From assembly GCA_009193035.1 (NCBI GenBank), contig SWDT01000005.1:558001-622000 (forward strand): a stretch of 64,000 nt of DNA, written 5' to 3'. Below, piece by piece: positions 31,746 to 42,141 of the stretch. Every line of letters begins with the position of its first letter. Positions within the stretch are counted from its first letter, which is position 1. The translations under genes were made by a program, and so were the position numbers. The notes beneath the pieces are model-generated. The model searched no databases. It saw nothing but the letters and a program-made list of their open reading frames with translations, and had not been told where the DNA came from. This DNA is from Halicephalobus mephisto (lineage: Eukaryota > Nematoda > Chromadorea > Rhabditida > Panagrolaimidae).

Positions 31746-34700
31746 ATAAGTTTTGTTTTTTATAAATAGTTTTTTGATTTTGTAGTGGTTTTGAACGAGC
31801 AGATGTTGAAAGTTTGAAGATTGATGACATTGCTTTTAATGTGGTTGGTCCGTAATCAAGACTTCTTGCGGTTGTTTACGGGTTGGCCATTGGAGCAAGT
31901 ACCAAATCAACTGCGAGAGTGACCCGGGACAAGGAGAGCGGCAAACAAGCTGCTGACCGCGCAATTGTTTACCGCTTTTGACCAGTCGGCTGGTTTATGT
32001 TTTGGTATTGAAAAGAAAAATTGTTTTATAAGATGAAGAAATTTTAATATAAAAAATGTTTTAATAAAAAAATTAATTTTTGTTTAATAAAAAATTTTTA
32101 AATAAAAAAGTTTTTGAAGTTTTATAAAGTATCGAATTTTAAAACTAAAAAAATTTTAAAATTAAATAAAAAAAATTTAGAATTAAATTAAAAAAATTTT
32201 AAAATTAAATAAAAAAAATTTTAGAATTAAATAAAAAAATTTTAGAAATAAATAAAAAAAAAATTTAAAATAAATAAAAAAAATTTAGAATTAAATAAAA
32301 AAATTTTTTTATTCTTCCCTTTTAAAAAGTGAAATAATTCGACAAAAATGTTTCAGTCTTTTTGAATGACCTGGATTCTCCGCTCTGACAAGCCACGAGG
32401 CACAGATTTCACTTTTCATCCGATGACCGTCAGACGATTGTCCGTCTTTCTCTTTTATTTTATACTTTTACTTTTGTCTTTTGTCTGATGCCTTTGGCGT
32501 AGTTATGAGAAAAACTTTGATTACTTAGCTGCAGATATGGAACGAAGAATGTGGTTTTGATAATTTTGAATTTGAAATTGATATGTGAGATTTTTATTTT
32601 TTGGGTTTTTAAGACTGAAGTAGTTTTTTTTTGATTAGGTGAGATTCTGAAGGAGATTACGGCGTCTGATAGAAGATTCTGAGGGATTTTTAAAAATTTC
32701 GAAAATGTTTGAAATTTTTTTGAGTTTTTAAAATTTTTGAATTTTTTGAAATTTAATAGAAGATTCTAGAATTCAGTGAAAAAACGTAAAAGATTTTTGA
32801 AAAATTCGAAAATGTTTAAAATTTTTTTTAATTTGGAAGATTTTTTGAATTTTTAGAAATTTACGAAATTTAGAAATTTCCGAAAATTCGTTTCGGGATG
32901 ATTTCGTAATACATCTTTTTTCTGATTTTTATAGTAGTCTGATTTTGAGAAAATTCGTGTCGAGGTAATTTCGCAAAACCTTTCGGTTTTAATTTTCTTT
33001 AATCGGAAGGTTTTAAAATTACAAAAATTCGTTTCGAGATAATTTTGCAGAAAATTTAATTTTGAAATGTCTTCATTGTAAAGATTTTGAAACTTTCGTG
33101 TCGAGATAATTTTGTAAAAAAAATGAATTTTTTCGTTGTAGGAATTTCGAAACTTTCGTGTTGAGATAATTTAAAAAAAAATGAATTTTTTTCGTTGTGA
33201 GAATTTTGAAACTTTCGTGTCGAGATAACTTTTAAAAAAAAGTAAATTTTTTTGTTGTGGAAATTTCGAAATTTTCGTGTTGAGATAACTTTGCAAAAAA
33301 AAATGAATTTTTTCGTTGTGAGAATTTCGAAACTTTCGTGTCGAGATAATTTAAAAAAAAATGAATTTTTTCGTTGTGAGAATTTTGAAACTTTCGTGTT
33401 GAGATAACTTTGCAAAAAAATAATTCTTAATTTTCTACAATAGTACAAATTTTTAATCAATTTAAACTGCACTCTTAGTTTCCAGTGACTCAAGCAGGTT
33501 AACAAATTTTTTTTCGACAAATTTGCGAAAGTGAAATCAGACAAAAAAGTGGGTAAGTCGGTCACTGCCATTTTCGCCTTCTATTTTTGACGCGGAAGAG
33601 GATCAGCGATTCAGATTTGTCCGATTTGACCATTTATCCTCAATTTTATAAAAAGTGAAATTTCTGAATTCTATTTTTAGAAATCTGGAGTGCAAAATTG
33701 CGCATTTTTTATTATTTGTCAAAAAGTGAATTTTCTTCTAAAAAAGTGAATTTGATTTTTAATAAAAAAAGTGAATTTCATTTAAAAAAAATGAATTTTC
33801 TTTAAAAAAAAATGAATTTGATTTTTAAAAAAAGCGAATTTAATTTTTAATAAAAAAAAAGTGAATTTTCTTTAAAAAAAATGAATTTGATTTTTAATAA
33901 AAAAAAGTGAATTTTCTTTAAAAAAAATGAATTTGATTTTTAATTTAAAAAAAAAAGTAAATTTTCTTTAAAAAAAATGAATTCCATTTTAAAAAAAGTG
34001 AATTTCCTTTAAAAAAAATGAATTTGATTTTTAATAATAAAAAAAGTGAATTTTAAAAAAAAAAGAAAAACGTAACCTCAAAAAATTTGAATATCCCGCC
34101 AAAAAGCAGCTGGACGGCATGTGTTGCTGAGATTACGACCTCATTAGACTCGGTCGTTTGAGGTCAATTGAGGTCATTCGAGGTTAATTTTTTGTCCATA
34201 TTTAGGAGTTGAACTAAAACTTTAAAATAAAATTAAAATCCGCAATTTGCGTGCAACATTCGCTAAAGTTGAATATTTTCGAATTTTTGTAATTTTATTA
34301 TTTTTAAAAATCTTTTTTAAAAATTTAAATATGATGAAATTTTTCAACATTTTTTCGACTTTACCGTAATCAAGTAGATCTGTGAAAATAATTTTTGGAA
34401 TTTCGAAATTGATTAATTTTAAATTTCGCAAAATCGGAAACTACAGTATCCACCACAGTAGGTAGTTAAATTTCATCATTTTTCATAATTATTGAATAAA
34501 ATAAAATTTAAAAAATGAAAAATAATTTTTTTACGAAATTATTTGAAAAAATAAAATCGAAATCGGCAGGCTGCGCGCACGTTGCATGCATATTGCAAGT
34601 TTTATTTTAACCAATATTTTCTAGAATCTAATAAAAACTCAGAAACAACATCTAAAATCTAAAATTTTACAGCTTATAAAGGGTTTCAAAATTTCGTGTC

Positions 34701-35120
34701 GGGACCATTTCGTAATAATTTTTTTTAAAATTTTTATAATTCTTTTTTAATTTTAAAAATATATTTAGAAAAGAATTTATTCTTGTACAAATTTGAATTG
34801 TATTTTTATGATTACTGTAGTTTTGATTACTGTAGTTTTGATTACTGTAGTTTTTGATTACTGTAGTTTTGATTACTGTAGTTTTTGATTACTGTAGTTT
34901 TGATTACTGTATTTTTTGATTACTGTAGTTTTAATTACTATAACTTTGTGATTACTATAACTTTGTGATTACTGTGATTTTTGATTACTGTAATTTTTGA
35001 TTATTGTAGTTTTTGGTTTTTTTTATGTAAACAATTGGTGTCACTTTTTTGACCTCGTTTGACCGTCCAAGATGCAATTTTAAATTTTTCTCGTTTATCT
35101 ATTTTCGGGAAAACCGGTCG
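31746..35120. repeat. Gene-poor spacer with several simple satellites
   Basis: 31786-31855 is an orphan exon-like piece ('GFERADVESLKIDDI', see findings). 31855-32005 is a G+C-rich island of unknown role. About 32130-32310: 'aaattaaataaaaaa' units. About 32900-33420: ~60-bp units with 'actttcgtgtcgagataa' (the source of a 171-codon minus-strand frame I reject). About 33720-34060: 'gtgaattttctttaaaaaa' units. About 34800-35015: some fourteen 'gattactgtagtttt' units. Confidence 0.6.
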
Positions 35121-35670
35121 ATGCCAAAAACGAGATTTGGATTATGCAGTAGTAAACGCCCAAAGCCCTTGGTGCAATATTGGTTTCAAAACGGCGATTC
35201 TTGATGGATAAAACTTATTCAACAATTAATTTTTGAAAAAAAACCGGATTTTAAAAAGATCAAGGCAATGTCGCGGTGATCCTGACATATATTCGTGTCA
35301 AAAACGAAAGCGAAAAATCGCCGCTGGTCAAGTAGAAGAACACAACAACTGGATGCGACTCATTATCCAACCAGATCCAGATCCTTACGAGGTCAAGTCC
35401 GGGTTCTGCGATTGCGCGCGGTTTTCGGTTTTCCTGGAGCTTTCCCTTTCAGTTTCGATCTTTTTTCATTTTTGCTTAAATTCCAAATTCCATCAGAACC
35501 ACCTGCAGAAGATTTATGGGCTTTGTCAAATCCCAAGGCATCAAGACGAAAAAAGTGCCGTCCGAAGAGGAATCAGAACACGACCTCGATTCCCATTCCT
35601 GTGCCGTTCTTATTTCTTTCATTTTTTGGATTTTTTAAATTTCTTTCATTTTTTAAATTTTTAAATTTCA
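35121..35670 (+). CDS. Unidentified basic protein, exons only partly resolved
   Basis: The codon pattern and splice signals suggest a small gene but I do not recognise it. Probable first exon 35121-35182 ('MPKTRFGLCSSKRPKPLVQY'), then a weak acceptor and exon from 35265 ('CRGDPDIYSCQKRKRKIAAG', then 'EEHNNWMRLIIQPDPDPYE') with a donor at 35392 or further on. The last exon begins after 'ccatcag' (35497) or 'cctgcag' (35509). All three frames are open there for over 40 codons: one reads 'GFVKSQGIKTKKVPSEEESE', another 'PPAEDLWALSNPKASRRKK', a third 'KIYGLCQIPRHQDEKSAVRR'. The Cys/Lys/Arg-rich composition suggests a nuclear protein; nothing more can be said. It could also be a gene fragment. Confidence 0.35.
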
Positions 35671-36834
35671 GACTTTAAAAATTTTTTTTATTTTTTTTAT
35701 TTCCGATTTTGAAAATTTTCGGAATTTCGAAAATTAATGGGGATTTTAAAAAATATTAATTTTTTCGTATTTGTCAAGTCCAAATTTTATTAATCAATTT
35801 TTGAATGATTGAAATTTTCTGAAAAATTTTAGAATTTTCTGGAATCTGAAAAAAATTCTGAAATTTTTGAGAATTTTGTAGTTTTCAGAAATTTAAAAAA
35901 TTTAAAACGTTGAAATTAAAAAAACTTCTGGAATCTAGTTTGGGATTCTGTAACTTTCGAAAATCTCATCGGAATTTCTGAAATTTTATAAAAATTTCGA
36001 AATTCACAGAGAAAATAAATTTTTAATTCAGTAAAAATTGCAAAATGTGATAAAAATGTAACAATCGTAATATTTTTCGTAATATTTTTAGTGATATTTT
36101 TATTAATATTTTTTGTAATATTTTTTGTAATATTTTTAGTGATATTTTTAGTGATATTTTTAGTGATATTTTTAGTAATATTTTTAGTGATATTTTTAGT
36201 GATATATCGTAAGGAGATATACTTGAGTTTTTATTAAGATATAAAAGTCATAATTTTTTTTACAATAAACATTGACACAACATGAGAAACTCTATAAGGC
36301 TACGGTAGCCGTGCTGAGACCATCTAATCAGAAACCGCCTTAATTCTTGATAGTGACGAAGATTGCGAACAATAGTGACGATTTCCACTTGTTAGTGAAT
36401 CAAAAATTATTTTTTTATATATGTAACAAAAAATTCTAAAAATTTGAAGAATCTTATCGAAACCTCTAGAATCTTTCAGAATCCACTGAAAATTTTGAAA
36501 GTCCACCGATATATAGAATTCTGAAATTTCGTGTTGAGACAATTTCTGTTTTTAATTTTTACAGTAATGTGATTTTTTATTTTTATTCATCATTACGTAA
36601 AATTTGATTATTTTTATACAATCATTTACTTCATCTTCTCCTGATTCTAAAAATATAAAAATCCACGAAGAATTTTAATCTTGATCGAAATTAAAAAATA
36701 AATTTGTTCAGATATTTTTAAACAAAAAAATTTAAATTTTAAATTTTAAATACTTTTAACTTTTGTATTGAAGTTCCTGTAGGATCTTTTTATTTGTGAA
36801 AAAATTTTATTTCTGTTAAGATAGAAACAAGAAG

Positions 36835-37815
36835 AATATTACTAATCTGTAATTTAATAATAAAGACACAATTTGTGTATTTTTCTCATAGAAGAGAATT
36901 AAAAATTTCATTCATGTTTTACAGTACTTTATAGTTCCTGATATTCAGGTTATTTTTCCGAATGCTTTTTTTGTACTGTAGTTTCTGTACTAACAGTAAT
37001 CTAGTAATTGATCGGGTTATATTGATCAAAAACAAGCTGTTAAAATCGAAAACAGAAATACAATGATCTCTAATAATGAAGATACAATTTGTTTACTTTT
37101 TTCTCATAGAAGAGAATTAAAAATTTCATTTATGTCCTACAGTACTTTATAGTCCCTGATATTCAGGTTATTTTTTCGAATGCTTTTTTTGTACTGTAGT
37201 TTCTGTACTAACAGTAATCTAGTAATTGATCAAAAACCAGCTGTTAAAATCGAAAACAGAAATACAATGATTTCTAATAATGAAGATACAATTTGTTTAC
37301 TTTTTCTCATAGAAGAAAATTAAAAATTTCATTCATGTCCTACAGTACTTTATAGTCCCTGATATTCAGGTTATTTTTCCGAATGCTTTTTTGTACTGTA
37401 GTTTCTGTACTAACAGTAATCTAGTAATTGATCAAAAATCAGCTGTTAAAATCGAAAACAGAAATACAATGATCTCTAATAATGAAGATACAATTTGTTT
37501 ACTTTTTTCTCATAGAAGAAAATTAAAAATTTCATTCATGTTTTACAGTACTTTAAAGTCCCTGATATTCAGGCTATTTTTTCGAATGCTTTTTTTGTAC
37601 TGTAGTTTCTGTAGTAACAGTAATCTAGTAATTGATCAAAAACCAGCTGTTAAAATCGAAAACAGAAATACAATGATTTCTAATAATGAAGATACAATTT
37701 AAATATTTTTTCTCATAGAAGAGAATTAAAAATTTCATTCATATCCTACAGTACTTTATAGTCCCTGATATTCAGGCTATTTTTTCGAATGCTTTTTTTG
37801 TACTGTAGTTTCTGT
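36835..37815 (+). repeat. 203-bp satellite, nearly five copies
   Basis: 'ctcatagaagagaatt' or its one-base variant occurs at 36885, 37103, 37306, 37509 and 37712, giving spacings of 218, 203, 203 and 203 bp; the first copy has a 15-bp insertion 'gggttatattgatca'. Units also share 'cagtactttatagt', 'gtactgtagtttctgtac' and 'gaaaacagaaatacaatgat'. A diverged relative is found at about 51210-51660 in a GM130 intron. Confidence 0.9.
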
Positions 37816-38328
37816 CCCGGTAATTTCATAATTTGATTCCCCTTAACGGTGTTGCAGCATCACGACGTCATTCTAGTCCAATAATGCAATGGCCATCTTT
37901 GGTCAGCAATTCCCAGATGCGATTCGCGGATGTTGCGCGAAACAGTTGCGTTCTTTGCCTCGGGCAATCTAGCTTTCGTTTTCTCTCTCTACGTGAACCG
38001 GTTCCAGTGACCAGTGCCCATTTTCCACTTTCGCTGGAAAACAAGCCACTGCAATCATCACATGCCTTTAGGGGAAAATTTCGCAAACACGTATTACTAG
38101 TCTTCTTGTTTTCCCTCCGATCGGCTTAGCTCTGGACAGAATCCAGCACTCCCTTTCGCTTCAAACTGGAATTACTTTCATTTGTTCTTTTCCGAGTTGA
38201 ATAATCCGAGTTTTCTGGGCTCTGTTTATCAAAGGTGATGGTCAGTGTTTCAGATTTAAGTTTAATTTTTCGTGTTCAGACGTGATTTAAAAACTTTTTC
38301 TTTTCCACAAAATTGTATTTCATTTTAT

Positions 38329-38993
38329 CACACAAAAAAAAATTTTTAGTTCAGTAACAAATACAAATGGTCACTATTATATTGCAATTTTCGTCACAAG
38401 TTTCAAATATCATGAAAAATGTGACAATTATCCTCATTTTTATCATATTTTACAATAATTACTGATCTAAAAGTTATTTTTTGTGTGATTTTAATGGAAC
38501 TATACATTGAATCTAATATATCAAATACATCAGAGTCATTTTAATGTATCTATATATCACATAAAATCACCGATATCGATACACAAAAACTGTAATTTTT
38601 AGTTCAGTAACAAATACAAATAGTCACTATTATATTACAGTTTTCGTCACAAGTTTCAAATATCATGAAAAATGTGACAATTATCCTCATTTTTATCATA
38701 TTTTACAATAATTACTGATCTAAAAGTTATTTTTTGTGTGATTTTAATGGAACTATACATTGAATCTAATATATCAAATACATCAGAGTCATTTTAATGT
38801 ATCTATATATCACATAAAATCACCGATATCGATACACAAAAACTGTAATTTTTAGTTCAGTAACAAATACAAATAGTCACTATTATATTACAATTTTCGT
38901 CACAAGTTTCAAATATCACGAAAAATGTGACAATTATCCTCATTTTTATCACATTTTACAATTCTTACTGATCTAAAAGTTAATTTTTTTGTG
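38329..38993. mobile_element. Palindromic CACAAAA-type element, locus B (trimer)
   Basis: Three ~160-bp palindromic monomers, each from 'ttttagttcagtaacaaat' to 'ttactgatctaaaagtta' with 'cgtcac' and 'gtgacaattatcctca' inside. They are separated by two nearly identical ~95-bp spacers ('tgatttaatgg'-type start, 'caccgatatcgata' end); the period is 252 bp. The same monomer-spacer-monomer structure occurs at 48.0 and 59.7 kb. Confidence 0.85.
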
Positions 38994-39340
38994 GATAGTT
39001 AACCACCCGAGTCCGATATTTCAACTTTCCATGTTGGGACATGACTCTCGGATTTTTTATTTTTCAAAATTGGTTTTTAAAAGAATTAAATGAATTCCTC
39101 GATGAAATTTTAAAAATTTATTTTTATTTACTGTAATTTACAATGTTTTAACGAAAACTTAGAATATATCTCAATTGATTTTAATTTTTTTTATTTTTGA
39201 AAACATCTACGAAATTTCAACTTTGATCATCATATTTTATTAAAATATTTTTTTAAAAATTTGTAAAATGTATTTTAACGTGAAAAATTCAAATTTTAAT
39301 CGTGAACTTTGGTAAAAATAAAACATTGATTAAAAATTCG

Positions 39341-39360
39341 ATTTTTAGGCTTTAATTACG
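39341..39360 (+). promoter_or_regulatory. Spliced-leader-like acceptor of the bZIP gene
   Basis: 'atttttag' ending at 39348 stands 12 bases before the ATG. It supports the start at 39361, which opens a single long exon. Confidence 0.6.
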
Positions 39361-40950
39361 ATGGCTGGTCTGGAATCCAGTGGTCCTAGCAGCGGCCACA
39401 GTTCTCCTCAACCCCCTATGGACGAAAATCGGCTTTCTTCGTTGTCCGTATCTCCTCCATCGACGAGTAGCGAATGTGGCAGTGGGGCTTCGTCGAGGAG
39501 ACCGTCGATGCTGGACCACATGAAGGACGACAGTTATCGCGAAAAACGAAAAAGAAACAACGATTCTGCCAGGAGGTCTCGGGAAAAAAGGAAGATGAAT
39601 GACCTAGCGATGGAGCAACGGCTTCTGGAGTTGACTAAGGAGAATAATCTTCTGAAATCAAAATTGAATTCTTTTGAATCTTCTGATTCTAAGACCCTCG
39701 ATCTGAAACCTTCAAGTTCCGTCATTGTTGCGGGACCTTCTGTTTCTTCAAACGCGGATTCTGCAGCTGATCCGATTAATTCGTACAAAACTGATCCTCT
39801 TTTTGGATTTCCGTCGATTCCTCCAGGATCAAATAACGACCTGTTTTATCCTCTCGATCTCGGCCAAGCCGCGATGGCCGCCGCTGCAGCCGCGTTCAAG
39901 TTCCCTCCGGGGTCGACTGCTTCTTTCTTCAATCCCCATCTTCTGGCAGCAGCTGCCGCAGCCGCAGCTAATCCGAATCCTTTAATTCCACCTGTGATTC
40001 CTGGTTTTGGAATCTTGCCTCAAGGAATAAAACCTTTTCCATCAAGTATTCCTTCGACTACTTCGTCTTTTTCGAGCTCCAGAAGTGCTTTTCAACCATT
40101 TTCTTCCGAAAAATCTGTTGTTGAATTGATTCCGGCTCCTCCGAGACCTTCAGCAACAAGTCTCCTTCCAGAAAACCGTCCAACGAGCGTCATCCAGTGT
40201 GCTCCTGTCGTCAACGGCAGAGGACCCGCGAGACCGAGCGTCGTCCAGCCCCCTGTGTCCGCGAATCCGCTCGGGAGTCATGTTCAGTTCATTTCTCAAC
40301 TTCCTCTGGCCCAAGAACCGAGATCTTCTATCTTCTCCCGAGTTGTTCCTAATGATCCTCCTCAAACTAGAGCTTCTACTGTTCAATCTTCTTCGAATCA
40401 GTCAAGTATCTTAGGAACTCTGCTGTCAACTAGCAGACGTTCTCCGACAGTTCCGGAAAGCAGAACGGTCCAGCAATCGGGTCTGGCCAACGACAAAACT
40501 GAAGGAGAACTCAAGACCAGTCTTTCCACCCTCGCCGTTCATCTCCACTCCACCTCATCGGCCAGTTCGACGAGCTCAAACCACACCGAACCCAAAAGCG
40601 ACAGTGATTCCCTCAGTCCTCATTCGATGAGGTCAGGATCGGATGAACAATCCCAAAACAGTCCTTCTAATGGTGATCAATTAAGAAATGAAACAAATTC
40701 AACCAAACAAGATTCCAGTTCTTCTATCCATGATCTCGAAAGATACAGAGATCGAAGAAGAAGAAACAACGAAGCCGCGAAGAGATGTCGAGCCAACAGA
40801 CGAGCCGCATTCGAGTACAGATCAAAGAGGTCTCAGCAACTAGAAGTCGAAAATGGGGAACTCCGTCAAGAGATGCTGAAATTAAACAACGAATTAGAGC
40901 AACTGAAGGCAATCATCACCGCTAACAACCGTCTTTTGCCCACTCAATAA
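39361..40950 (+). CDS. Transcription factor with two bZIP domains (NFIL3/CES-2-like)
   Basis: Single-exon frame of 529 aa. The first bZIP lies at about 58-104: basic region 'EKRKRNNDSARRSREKRK', then 'LLELTKENNLLKSKL', closest to NFIL3/E4BP4 ('KRSREKRR' type). The second is at the very C-terminus, about 460-522: 'RRRRNNEAAKRCRANRR', then 'LEVENGELRQEML' and 'LNNELEQLKAII', closest to PAR/CES-2 type. Between them is a long Ser/Pro-rich region with two alanine runs (about 173-183 and 196-204). Both basic regions keep the NxxAAxRxR-type core (first N-D-S-A-R-R-S-R, second N-E-A-A-K-R-C-R), so both may bind DNA. bZIP proteins act as dimers in the nucleus. Two bZIP domains in one chain are unusual; intramolecular pairing is a possibility. 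Confidence 0.88.
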   Translation: MAGLESSGPSSGHSSPQPPMDENRLSSLSVSPPSTSSECGSGASSRRPSMLDHMKDDSYREKRKRNNDSARRSREKRKMNDLAMEQRLLELTKENNLLKSKLNSFESSDSKTLDLKPSSSVIVAGPSVSSNADSAADPINSYKTDPLFGFPSIPPGSNNDLFYPLDLGQAAMAAAAAAFKFPPGSTASFFNPHLLAAAAAAAANPNPLIPPVIPGFGILPQGIKPFPSSIPSTTSSFSSSRSAFQPFSSEKSVVELIPAPPRPSATSLLPENRPTSVIQCAPVVNGRGPARPSVVQPPVSANPLGSHVQFISQLPLAQEPRSSIFSRVVPNDPPQTRASTVQSSSNQSSILGTLLSTSRRSPTVPESRTVQQSGLANDKTEGELKTSLSTLAVHLHSTSSASSTSSNHTEPKSDSDSLSPHSMRSGSDEQSQNSPSNGDQLRNETNSTKQDSSSSIHDLERYRDRRRRNNEAAKRCRANRRAAFEYRSKRSQQLEVENGELRQEMLKLNNELEQLKAIITANNRLLPTQ

Positions 40951-41334
40951 TCGATTTCTCCAGCTTTAATTTCAATTGTCTTTCAATTTGCTTATTTTCG
41001 TGCAATAAGTATTCGATAAATGATTTACCAATAATCCAGAAAATAGCCACAAAATCAGTAATCATTGTGTATAAAAAGCGAAATTAACCAGGAAAAGATT
41101 AACGGATTTACTTGTTGAAGTACGGATTTCGCAACGGTTAGGATTACAGAGAAGCTGTGTCTGCTTCGAAAACATTAAAATAGCAGTTTTTATTTATTGT
41201 TTTGAGGTATATAGTTGTTAAATCGTGGTGAGACTTCTGATTCATGTGGAAATGAGAAAAAATTACAAAATTGATTTACTGAAGCCAGAAGCACGAGATA
41301 CAAAATGATTTTAATAATTACTACGTAATCAAGT

Positions 41335-41434
41335 TACCGTATTTCTTCTAAAATAAATCCTCCTCTTAAAATAAGTCCCCCTTAGGAGGTGATTAAAAAT
41401 AAACTTCGGGGCTTATTTTAGAGGAAATACAGTA
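41335..41434. mobile_element. 100-bp 'TACYGTATTTC' MITE, copy 1
   Basis: Left end 'taccgtatttcttctaaaat' mirrors right end 'attttagaggaaatacagta'; the outermost TA pairs are the likely target duplication. A second member with the same ends is at 53534-53614. There is no coding capacity. Confidence 0.8.
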
Positions 41435-41640
41435 ACTTTCCACCACTTCATGACCGTAAATCTCCCATTTGCCCTCAGAGTATTTCCCTTCAGGACCAGC
41501 ATTGTCTAGATTTCTGCTCAAATGGATACCTGCACGATCCAGCAATAGGATTTTTGGAAATGCAATCAAGACCAGCTGCGGAGGTTTTCCTCCAATTAAC
41601 ACGTTGTTAAAATGCGATTCTTTTCAGAAGTTCATATTTG
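41420..41640 (-). pseudogene. Unidentified gene fragment truncated by a MITE
   Basis: The minus-strand frame reads 'HFNNVLIGGKPPQLVLIAFP', then 'GIHLSRNLDNAGPEGKYSEG' and 'WEIYGHEVVESY', with ordinary codon use and no low complexity. The frame has a stop just upstream and runs into the terminal repeat of the 41335-41434 MITE. It looks like a piece of a real protein gene or of a transposon-encoded protein; I do not recognise the family. Confidence 0.35.
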
Positions 41641-42141
41641 TTAACAAAGATTTGTTCAGATCGCAATACAAAGCTAAGGAAACTGAACCTCGTGGAAAAA
41701 ATAAAATTATTTTATTGAATCTATTTGGATTTCTGTGGATTTCTAGTTAAAAACCCTGAGGAAATTTTTCTTTTCTATTTGCTTGATAATGTTGAATAAA
41801 CTTATATGACAAACTGCTTATAATAGAAACCTCAATCCTCTGCTAAGCCCCAGAGCTGTGTAACTATCACTAAATTTCCAACATTCTACGCAGCTCTGAA
41901 AACTCATACTACAGAAATTTTTAAACTTGTCTTTCGATCTGGTATTTTTATTCTGCAAAACAAAACTTTTATAACTTTGAGAATGATGGTGGTGATTGTA
42001 GTTTGCGCCATTCACGTTCTATAGTACAATCGCATCATCGTTACACAATATTTTGCCAGAGAACGGATTATTCAAATAAGGTCAATCGATCATTTCTCTT
42101 GATTTATAAAATACTGATTTTTTTATTTTTTCGATCAACAA

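Larger units (their letters stand above)
35671..39360. repeat. Repeat-rich 5' region of the bZIP gene
   Basis: About 36060-36205: 'tagtgatattttt' units. About 36835-37815: a 203-bp satellite (own entry). About 37820-38230: a unique, G+C-richer island with 'cacgacgtcattc' at 37861, plausibly promoter or 5' UTR of the bZIP gene. 38329-38993: a trimeric CACAAAA element (own entry). About 39000-39345: AT-rich. An open frame of 98 codons at 37833-38129 lies in the island but has no recognisable product. Confidence 0.5.
40951..42141. other. Spacer between bZIP and SLC17 genes
   Basis: Contains the 3' UTR of the bZIP gene, a 100-bp MITE (41335-41434) and a minus-strand coding-like fragment ending in that MITE (41420-41640). 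The AT-rich remainder to 42141 is upstream DNA of the transporter gene. Confidence 0.5.

Noticed and set aside
33056..33571. 171-codon minus-strand frame with RHESFEI repeats
   Set aside because: Comes from ~60-bp satellite units; no unique sequence except its start.
37833..38129. 98-codon plus-strand frame in the G+C-rich island
   Set aside because: No family, no splice context; more likely promoter or 5' UTR of the bZIP gene.
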